DNA of 64,000 nucleotides from Siphonodentalium dalli (taxonomy: Eukaryota > Mollusca > Scaphopoda > Gadilida > Siphonodentaliidae), in assembly GCA_032622095.1 (NCBI GenBank), contig CP136064.1:195951948-196015947 (forward strand), read 5' to 3'. Each line of letters begins with the position of its first letter. The first letter of the stretch is position 1. The notes under the pieces were generated by a model that was not told where the DNA came from, made no database searches, and saw nothing but the letters and a program-made list of their open reading frames with translations. Below are positions 45,941 to 54,599 of this stretch, piece by piece. The translations under genes and the position numbers were made by a program.

Positions 45941-46853
45941 AAGATTTCCTCACGTTTCATGCTTGGTGACACTTGTGCACATGCAATCCTTGGTGATGTC
46001 ACACTTTTTTTTAGAGGAAGTGGACAAGATGTATCCTCATCAGTTAATGTTGATGTCGCATGCAACACCAACATTTTTTTTTTCAATTGTGCTTTTTTAT
46101 TTTTTCATTGTTTTGTGATGTTCCCCTCAAAAACCTCTGACATCACCAGGGATTTCAGAGGTGCTATATATACCAAGAATGAAATGTGGTAAAACCTTCC
46201 TGTCTTGTTTGTGATTTATTATAAAAAGGATTTATATATTTATACGGTAATGTTTAGTTGTTATCTTTAATTAATTGGACTGTGAGTTAGGTCGCCAAAT
46301 AGGCCCAAATAAATAATGTTGAAAAACCTTGGTATTGATGAATCCGGCCAAACTCGGGGATATCAAAATGCACCTCAAAACTGCGGGTTCGAGCGGTCAT
46401 TTACATGTTAAAATATGAACTTTCCAATTCGAATTAAATATGAGACAAAATTGTGAATACGAAAACAAATATTTAATCTAAATATGGGACAACCCGAACC
46501 GGATAATCAGGACAACCAGAACCAAAATACGTCCGGTCTGGGTTATTCCTAGTCTGTTGGTTTCGCTTCCGGATCAGGTGGGCCAATGAATTCACTGAAT
46601 ATCCATCTACAGCCATAGCTTCGTATACTCTGGGGAAAAACTGTCCTAAGTCCAGCTGTATATTCGCACAGAAGTGGGACACACTGTCGTCGTTATGTCA
46701 TATCGCAGATAGACTAGAATGGACGTTCATTATTTATGTGCCGAAGAAAACTGGTGCCCGTTCGATTAAATTCTATGACTAAGTAATCTCGTACGTTATT
46801 GTTTCACACTGATGAAAAGTCGAAACCCGATATTTCTAAATTCTATGACTTGA
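45941..46853. other. Intergenic, no feature recognised
   Basis: Contains poly-T runs, a decayed copy of the CACAGAAGTG...GACGTTCATTATT repeat near 46660-46740 and no supported exon. Confidence 0.35.
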
Positions 46854-47178
46854 TTAAAGACATATTATGGACTTGTTTGGGTGCGTGAAATTGATAAGTT
46901 GGTACTCAGGTGCTATGCCAACCTGGAGAATGTAGCATTCTACTAACATTGCCGAAAATTTCAAAGAAATCGACCATACCACTCCGTAGAAAACATCGTC
47001 TGAACTTCGCTCAAATATTTACATCTCGATTCGGGACGCAACTATCGGCGATAAACTAACTCTCAAGTCATCGAGCCATCGAGAGTCATTGCATTCCGTT
47101 TAATATTCGTAAAAAAATAACTACTTAAGAGCAAGATTATTCTCAATTTTTATTCCACACCCAATTGACGTGAGTCAC
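46854..47178. mobile_element. MITE family C, inverted partial copy
   Basis: TTAAAGACATATTATGGAC start, then GAAATTGATAAGTTGG, ACATTGCCGAAAATTTC, GACCATACCACTCCG and TCGATTCGGGACGCAAC. The far end is eroded into ATTGACGTGAGTCACATG. It matches 31012-31729 without the nested element. Confidence 0.7.
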
Positions 47179-47645
47179 ATGTATTCAACGGAATCCCAGC
47201 CATTGAATAAATATTAGTGTATACCTCTAGTGGATACAAGCCGGAACTATTCTTGTTGACGTTGTCGACAAGAAAGATGACGTACATTACGTCGATCATC
47301 CGCTTCCGGTGATCCCCCCATAATTACTGGTTATTTCTCAGACTTAAATCACAATAAAGGTAGCTATGTATAGTTACAATGAAGGTGACATTCATGGATT
47401 GAACTTATCTGACTGAACGGTGTAGAATAAATACAGAACACAACTGGCATCATAATCTCGAATATTTTATCGAACTCGTTGCGGACGGCGCAATGTTATA
47501 TTTCGCTCGAGCTACGCTCTCGCGAAATATATCATTGCGCCATCCTCAACTCATTCGATAAAAGAGTCTCGATTATGATGCGCGTTGTGTTCTGTCTATA
47601 TATTTGATCACCATGTCTGAGTGTTTCACACCACTTTAAGCCTTT
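47179..47645. repeat. Hairpin-containing repeat F, copy 2 (inverted)
   Basis: CCGGAACTATTCTTGTTGAC, GAATAAATACAGAACACAAC and CATAATCTCGAATATTTTAT precede a hairpin (ACTCGTTGCGGACGGCGCAA...TTGCGCCATCCTCAACTCAT, about 47470-47560). The block ends TGTTTCACACCACTTTAA, the inverse of the family C terminus, so repeat F may be a composite of family C. Confidence 0.65.
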
Positions 47646-47699
47646 CTGTGGCATATAACGTCCATATTATTTTTAAAGTATTTCACGTGTGTATCGTTC

Positions 47700-48031
47700 C
47701 TGTGAAATTCCCAGAACCTGTCCGGGGTCACATGGGCTTGTAACGCGCTCCGTTGTCCCACCCCGCCGCACTGCCCTTATGCACCGCCCATATATATACG
47801 AGCCCGCTTTACGTCATGGTGGCTCTACATATAGTTAGTATACAGCCACGTCGTAAATCAGGCTCGTATAAATAGAGACGGAGCATAAGGGTGGTGTGGT
47901 GGGGACACCATGACCTAAATCAAGTGCGTATATATAGGGATAGCGCATAGGGGCAGTGTAGATGGAGAGCAGCGGAGTGCGTTTCAAGCCCTTGTGCCGG
48001 GGTGTAAGAAAATCGAGAAAATTCCAAGGAT
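47700..48031. repeat. Foldback, ~330 bp
   Basis: Left arm GGGCTTGTAACGCGCTCCG, CGCACTGCCCTTATGCACCG and ATATATACGAGCCCGCTTTA pairs with right arm inverse GGGCTTGAAACGCACTCCG, CACTGCCCCTATGCGCTAT and ATATATACGCACTTGATTTA. ACGTCATGGTG...CACCATGAC is inner. Arms of about 120 bp are imperfect. Confidence 0.7.
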
Positions 48032-50347
48032 TTAAAACACCCCCGCACATAATGGTTCTATAATCACATACCGATACCATATCGATAACGAGTTCTTTCG
48101 TGGGCGCAATACACATACATGTATGTTGTTATGGTGTATCTTGTAAACAGACAGTCCCACTTAACTACCACTTTAAAAAGTTTCCAGATTATTAGAGCCG
48201 TATATGTTTATGACTTTAATTCAAGCAGCTTTTCCCTCTTAACTCTTATCTCTTAAAATACTTAATAAGTAGGCCTTGCTATGTAAAATAGATATATATT
48301 GTTGACATACCGACATATTTTCTTTAATGAGACACGGTTCACTTTCGCTTCACATGGTAGGCCTATATGTGTAATTTAGGATTCAACATATAAGTATACG
48401 ACGAAGATTTAAACTAATCTTGTCAACGATCTCCTTAAAGTACTTTGTGGAGCATTACGCCTACTTTATAAATATGGTGCATGGTTTCCATTTATTGCTT
48501 TGTCTACGTGTGTTATAATTTGATATCAACCGCCACGAAATATAGAGCTATTATTATATGTTGGTAGTTTGAGATATTATGTCGAGGTCTCGGCATCATT
48601 TATTTCCAGATGGGACATCATGATCTTGAAATAAAATATTGTTCTGCAGTAGAAGTCAAGTTTCGCTGAAGTGAGTTATGCTGTATAGTGGAACGTATGA
48701 CTGCATTTATAATTATAGAGGAATCAGGAATTCTCTATAATATTTTTAGTTAGCAGTCTTAGTAGTTGTGACTGGATTTACAATCCTCATGAAGTAATTT
48801 TGCGTCTGATTCGGCAAATCTTAACTGTGAATAAGTGAATAAATAGAATAAAAACTGCCCGCTAACCATTAAAAGTTTCTGACAATCGAAGTATGCTGTG
48901 GACTTTCATAGAAAAATATATAGTTCTTCCTGCGTGATATAGACTTTTAGGGTATTACACCTTCGGTGATGGATCCCTCAGTATTAGACGTTCGGAGTAT
49001 TGAACCCTCCAAGATTTGAAACGCGTGACTCCATTGGAATTGACCAATCACCGAACATGATTTAGTGAAACACACATAGGCTATGTATAAATATAATTTA
49101 ATACCAGTAATGTTACGTCAACTGGCCAAGTGGAAGTTGCCGCTTATCCTGACCTCCATGTAACCATGCAATATGGCCAAGTAATTGGAGATATTGTCAA
49201 CCATGCAACAATTAATCGAATATTGTTCAAATAATATAGACGTTGCTTATCAACTGCGCCTTTGTTGAAATATTAGTTGCCTGTTTATCTGTTCCCATCA
49301 TTTTTTCCTTTTGTGAATTTGATAACTCACGGGTCTCCGATTGTGAATGCTTGCCAGTAAGTTCTATATAAAAAAAACAGCTTGGCGCGTTATATCTTAG
49401 CAACCGATATATATACCAAGTATCTCTGGCGACACCAAGGGCAAATTTAATAAACGGTTAGTCAATTTGCTTTCGCGAGTGCTCAACTTACTGACATATG
49501 GCGTTAAATTTCAGAGGATACTCAAGGAGAACTTTTTCTACAACGTTCATGTTATCAGAAAAGAACAACTCTGCTATACATGCATGCATGATTATCGGCG
49601 TGATGGTGCCTGTTATTCTCGTTGGAGAACTACACGGCAATAATGAACACAGTTCCATCAAACAAAATTAAATAGAATGCACAAATCGACGAGGACATTC
49701 TCCAATACAAATCACCTATTCTTATTCAGCTTCGTGACATCTTCTGGGAAATGGGAAATGCATTCGGGATCCATGTGTATGCGTCCCTGCAAGCTATCCC
49801 ACCAAAACGCCTATAGTTGCTATGTTACTGGGAAGCACCAGAAACTGCGCCTGTTTGGACGTGATCATGCATGCAATAGTTTTGGCAACTAAATATACTA
49901 AGTGATGCATGTGTTCTTGTTACAATATTGAAGCGCGACAAAGGGAACCCGTTACCCGTGCCCGCTGACACTACCTGCGCATGCATCATACATGCAGCCT
50001 GCAGGAAACGTAAATTTATTGTGATCCATATGTGTTACTTCGGGTGCGAATAGCACTAAACGAACACCAGTGTGCAACTGTGCATATAACCTGTATTTTA
50101 TCACCTACAATTCACATATGTACAAATATTAAATGTATTTTGCTGTATAATTATACTGTCTCTAGAACGGACGTAATAAATCAATTATTTACGTTTGACA
50201 CAAACATGGCGTTGTAATATGAACCACGTTGATGATGGTCTTATCAAGTCAAGTCTGCTATAGCTCCATACAAGGAGATGTGCAACAAAGCATAGTGCAA
50301 CACGTCAAACACTTTTCAAAATATAGGAAACCGTAACATGATTACGA
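48032..50347. other. Intergenic, no gene recognised
   Basis: AT-rich, about 2.3 kb between foldback and MITE. Open frames reach 93 codons without motifs. No RNA gene or shared repeat was noticed. Confidence 0.35.
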
Positions 50348-50597
50348 TTAACCCTTTGAGTGCCAGGGGCCGATCTCATCGGCCCTAAACCTACAAAATA
50401 AGTCTGTTAAAGAATATAAGAATAAATTATTAAATTGTAAAAATATTATAAAAAAAAAATTAAAAAAAAATTGTTAGGCCAATGCATTCTCTTATATATG
50501 CGAGGCGACCTATGGTCGACTCGCATATATAAGAGAATGCATTGGCACAGGGTATATGGGTTGATACACAAATCGGACCTGGCACTCAAAGGGTTAA
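50348..50597. mobile_element. piggyBac-like MITE with one 69-bp hairpin
   Basis: TTAACCCTTTGAGTGCCAGG and the exact inverse CCTGGCACTCAAAGGGTTAA bound 250 bp with TTAA edges. CCCTTTGAGTGCC is a typical piggyBac-type terminus. It contains the hairpin 50478-50546, also present twice in the MITE at 31314-31657 whose outer termini differ. Noncoding. Confidence 0.88.
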
Positions 50598-50626
50598 AGG
50601 GACTAAAGGCCTATAAAAGTGGGTTC

Positions 50627-50890
50627 ATGCGTAATTACATGAAAGTCTGTAAAACAACTATCATCAACAAGTATTATTTTACTTTGTTCGTCTTTTCATT
50701 ATTAATAACTCTCCAAGAATTCGTATGTCAAAACCATTGTTACGTACACATTACTGTGGAATTGCCGATAAAAATCCAATTAGTCCAAAATATACCAAAG
50801 TTTAATCAAACCTTGACGGTAAGTATTGAACAAAATCAAAGAACTGAAAATGTTCTGACTAAAATATTTGATCTTATACTAAATGTTTAG
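50627..50890 (+). CDS. Hypothetical small secreted-type open frame
   Basis: An 87-codon open frame from an internal ATG. It begins basic (MRNYMKVCK), then a hydrophobic stretch YYFTLFVFSLLITL followed by a polar stretch with two Cys and an N-Q-T sequon, so it looks like a signal peptide plus short ectodomain. No family is recognised, no promoter or neighbouring exon is evident, and AT-rich DNA makes such frames by chance. It starts 29 bp after a MITE. Treat as speculative. Confidence 0.15.
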   Translation: MRNYMKVCKTTIINKYYFTLFVFSLLITLQEFVCQNHCYVHITVELPIKIQLVQNIPKFNQTLTVSIEQNQRTENVLTKIFDLILNV

Positions 50891-51282
50891 CGATGTTTGT
50901 TGACAAATCATTGTGACAGTTTTGTTTACATAACAAAGGTTTCTTTTATATATTTCTCCATGTTCTTCTTGGAGGTGCTGTTTTTACAGACTTTTATATG
51001 TTAGCGCATGTCCCACTGAGACTGCATTGGGTTCATTTAACATTCTGTTATTGGAATAATTATACCACAAATGATCAGAGCACACGTGTTGGCACTTAGG
51101 TATTGCTCCTCTCACCCAAAGGTAGCATGGCCTCATATAATGAGATTTGTGTCACGTGCACATCACCAATATGGTTTCATTTTTGTCAGGCCAACCTGAC
51201 ATAGCACCAAATTGATTCCGACCGAAATGCATTTTGCGAAATGCGGATATTTCACCTATATATCACAACGTATTTGCTGATT

Positions 51283-51407
51283 TCACGTTTTGGGTTTAGA
51301 AGGGCGCCTTTCCGCTTGCGCTTTAATCGACTGTCTTCGCTCTTCTTGTAATGAACTCCTGCGTTGTTGTGCCTCTACTTTCGTTTTCTGAATGATTGTC
51401 TTGAACT
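51283..51407 (-). CDS. EF-hand gene 2, last exon (basic tail)
   Basis: Acceptor ATTCTCCTTTACAG, first two bases completing the position-12 Glu of EF-loop 4, then Phe (EEF as in calmodulin), ending in TGA. It encodes a 39-residue tail after the EEF, rich in Arg, Lys, Gln and Glu with RRSSLQEERRQS, far longer than calmodulin's VQMMTAK. The tail is probably helical and basic; possible roles are partner binding or phosphorylation at Ser residues near Arg. The frame join to the exon at 52122 is exact. Confidence 0.9.
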
Positions 51408-52121
51408 CTGTAAAGGAGAATAAGCTTTCAGAAACTTCGCAACAGTATTTATTCCACGAATAATATAACAATAATAAGTTCAACAATAAGTTTATGTTCA
51501 TCATGGACCGGATACGACGTCAGGCTTACGTTAGTCGTTTCCGGGAATCGTTTTATATCCACCACACTTTGCGAGATCGTGGTTATCTTCTTAACCTGTC
51601 GTACGATATACTATTTGAATGTCGTTTAGTGTGAGCCAAGCTTGGGCGTGTGACACCTCTTTTCTGGGACTCTTGTCACTTGAAGTGGTACGCAGGGTTT
51701 ATATACAGTCATGTTAACTGGAACACAACAGAAATGATGGAACGCAGCTTTTATATATCATACATTGTTCAAATTTTTACTATTTCTTAGATCAAATGAC
51801 AAATTCTGATGTAATTCAGTCCCATACAACTGTATTTACTAAATGTATAAGGACATAACTTCAGCAAATGTTAGAATATTATCGTGAAATTAAAATTTAC
51901 TGGATCCTATTCTTATCTGGTATACACAGGATTCGCCGCTTTTTCACCTGGTATTCTGGATTAAGGAGGTATATGGGCCGGGTGACATCCTCACATTTAT
52001 TCGTGTGAAGACGTCAATTTGTGGTGGAGATCAGTCCCTTGTATACTTCTTATCACCAAAGGTCGAGCATCTTTCACAACCGAAGAGAATGATCTCTCCA
52101 GCAACATACATCTATGCTCAC

Positions 52122-52361
52122 CTTCGAAGCTGACTTCTCCGTCACCATCCGAGTCGGCCGCTAGTATCATGTTCCTGATGTCGTCTGGTGTGACATCCGA
52201 ACCGAGGTTTGTCATGGCTATGGATAGTTCTTCAAACGTTACAGATCCGTTGTTGTCCTTGTCGAACTCACGAAAGGCTATCCTCATCTCCTCTTCTTCT
52301 ACGTCCCGTATTTTTCGACCCATCATTGAGAGAAACTCGGGGAAATCGATTTTGCCATTTT
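52122..52361 (-). CDS. EF-hand gene 2, exon for EF2 end, EF3, EF4
   Basis: A 240-bp exon, acceptor TCTATTGGCAG, donor GTGAGCATAG, phase 1 at both ends like its paralogue at 23194-23433. Loops: [12 protein letters not shown] (completed from the upstream exon), [12 protein letters not shown] and [11 protein letters not shown] plus E from the last exon. All four ligand-bearing positions are retained. Between loops it has [14 protein letters not shown], closer to calmodulin than gene 1. A MITE D copy begins 25 bp upstream of the acceptor. Confidence 0.94.
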
Positions 52362-52386
52362 CTGCCAATAGAATTTTAACTAAACG

Positions 52387-52829
52387 TTAAAGATGCATAA
52401 TCTTATTAATTAGCTCCCCTCAATTACTATTTATATGGTTTCGGGGGTAAAAAATATCTGATTCTAGTCGAGGAACCCACCTATCAAAGCTCAGAGTTAT
52501 TAGATATCGATTTTTGAAATCTATTATTTTTACCATCGAGACTTTTAGTGGTCCAGTAAAAGGTCGACGAGCCGACGGCCCAGGACCAAGTTGCGGATGA
52601 AGATGGACAACTCTAAAATCAAGATATTTTGTGTTGATAATAAGGCCAAATTTCGTTGAACAACATCTTTATAAATAACACGTTTCGGGCAATTTTATAC
52701 TACAGTTGACAGTGGTTAGCATTATTTTGGGCAATTAAACGATTCTGATAATTGAAGCGACATTTCGAAAAATGTTGTTGTTGGAATCTGATTATATGGG
52801 GACCATCGAATCGAATTGAGTATCTTTAA
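52387..52829. mobile_element. MITE family D, copy 3, abutting a splice acceptor
   Basis: TTAAAGATGCATAATC at 52387 and GAATTGAGTATCTTTAA ending 52829; 443 bp; matches 38828-39299 with the (GTT)n reduced. Only 25 intronic bases remain between it and the 240-bp exon of gene 2, so the upstream part of the acceptor region derives from the element. Confidence 0.82.
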
Positions 52830-52839
52830 CGGAGGACTG

Positions 52840-53110
52840 CGTGAATGTCCATGCAGTAAATCAGGAATGTGTTTAATCTGCGGTAATATTTTAACCTTTT
52901 CTATACTAAATGGATTATCCCCGTCATTTAAAAATGTACATCGCAATGGCATATTATTTATTTGCAGGGATGTACAGGTCAGTAGACAACAGATAAATAA
53001 ATGTACAGCAGGAGTCCTATTTATCGAGGGAAATTGTTTTTTGAACTTATTATCTGAACATTTCCTATGGGATAACTATTCATCAATTATTCTTTAGCAT
53101 AACAAGGGTT
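52840..53110. repeat. Interspersed repeat B, copy in gene 2 intron
   Basis: TTTTCTATACTAAATGGATT, TCCCCGTCATTTAAAAATGT, TTGCAGGGATGTACAGG, GCAGGAGTCCTATTTATCGA and GAACTTATTATCTGAACATT, then CATAACAAGGGTTAA. It is the fullest copy of the family. Confidence 0.65.
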
Positions 53111-53784
53111 AAAACGAAATTGATCGATATACGCCTAATATTGAATATATATTGAGTATATATGAATGAAATGGACCTCGCTTTTGCTGAAAAATAGCTT
53201 CTTCAGACCGCTAGTTTAATAGTGTTCAATTGTAGTGAGGCCCAATTTGGGGGTGGGATTTCAACACGGAGAACATGCGATAGCTCGAATACATACCGAG
53301 GCCTGGCAATATTCGAATTGGAAACCATCTGACAAATATAGGTCCAGGGGACAAAAGGCTATATTTGTAAAAATTTCCTTCGAACATGATACATGCCTTC
53401 ACACGTAAAAATGAAAAAAATACGTGGATGTTGGGTTCTCGTATATGTGTTGCATATATACTCTTAGTTTGATAACACATATAAGGAAGATTTAGATTGA
53501 AAACTTCTAACTTCGCCCCTCAGTAAATATCAGACTATACTATTCGTTACGGTGTTGGGAGATCGTGTCAAATCGTAGAACAATTATATAGTATGTTGAT
53601 AAATTGCACATAAAACCGATTGTGAATTGTTACGCAAGATTAAGTAGCATGTATTGCCGACTTAAGCCTGGCATGTTTCGTGTCTCGTTGATAACTATAA
53701 TGAAATGTCTGTGTTATCTTATGCCTGACGGACGAATTTGGAAGTTTTCAACATAAATTAAGTTCCTTATACCTCTATACGTAC
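53111..53784. other. Gene 2 intron, nothing recognised
   Basis: AT-rich intron sequence between repeat B and the 144-bp exon. Confidence 0.45.
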
Positions 53785-53928
53785 CATTGGCGTCAACCGT
53801 TTTAATCATCTCGCGAAGTTCCTCCTCTGTGGGGTTGAAATCCATCTCCCTCATGACGAATCCCAGTTCATGCGAGCTGATCTGACCGTCATGGTTTCGA
53901 TCAAAAGAATCGAATATCTGTCTGAACT
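53785..53928 (-). CDS. EF-hand gene 2, exon for EF1 and start of EF2
   Basis: A 144-bp exon, acceptor TTTTCGTTACAG and donor GTACGTATAG, phase 1 at both ends. It encodes EFRQIFDSF, loop 1 DRNHDGQISSHE, helix LGFVMREMDFNPTEEELREM and the start of loop 2 (KTVDAN). Same size, phases and layout as gene 1 exon 3. The preceding exons, expected to be a 31-bp exon and an ATG exon by analogy, were not found up to the window end. Confidence 0.94.
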
Positions 53929-54208
53929 CTGTAACGAAAACGTGATACATTTATTTTAATGTCGGAAGATACTCTGATATATATACGTTACTATGGTGAC
54001 TATTATACATAATCCAGAAATATTACACCACCATAGGTTGTGCCTATATGTATATGCATACACATTACAGACAAAAAATTGAATGTCATTTTGTGACAGG
54101 ATGAGCGTTGAGTTGGACGCTAAATAGGACTGACAAAATTAGGTATATTTCTGTCGACAAATTTGAAAAATGTTGATAACTCTTCTAAGATAGTGTTCTG
54201 ACAGACCA

Positions 54209-54478
54209 CATAACATCAGGTATGGTTTGGATTGTTGATCACATAACATCAGGTATGGTTTGGATTGTTGACCACATAATATCAGGTATGGTTTGGATTG
54301 TTGATCACATGGCATCAGGTATGGTTTGGATTGTTGATCACATAACATCAGGTATGGTTTAGATTGTTGATCACATAACATGGGGAATGGTTTGGATTGT
54401 TGATTACATAACATCAGGTATGGTTTGGATTGTTGATCACATTAACACCAGGTGTGGTTTGGATTGTTGGGTTTATCG
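54209..54478. repeat. Minisatellite, 33-bp units
   Basis: Eight to nine units of TGGTTTGGATTGTTGATC plus ACATAACATCAGGTA, spaced 33 bp. Because 33 is divisible by three, the minus strand stays open as an 11-residue repeat (CDQQSKPYLML). It starts just beyond the truncated LINE end. Confidence 0.88.
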
Positions 54479-54599
54479 TCGTTTAAAGATCCAGGGTCCT
54501 AGATGACACCAAATAATCAAAAGATTCCAGAACTGATTATCCGCTTAGCGACCAAAAGTAAATGAAATGATAGTGTCAATGACACTGTGGACACTGTGA

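Noticed and set aside
54139-54414. 91-codon open frame with CDQQSKPYLM repeats
   Set aside because: Encoded by the 33-bp minisatellite; frame preserved only because the unit is a multiple of three.
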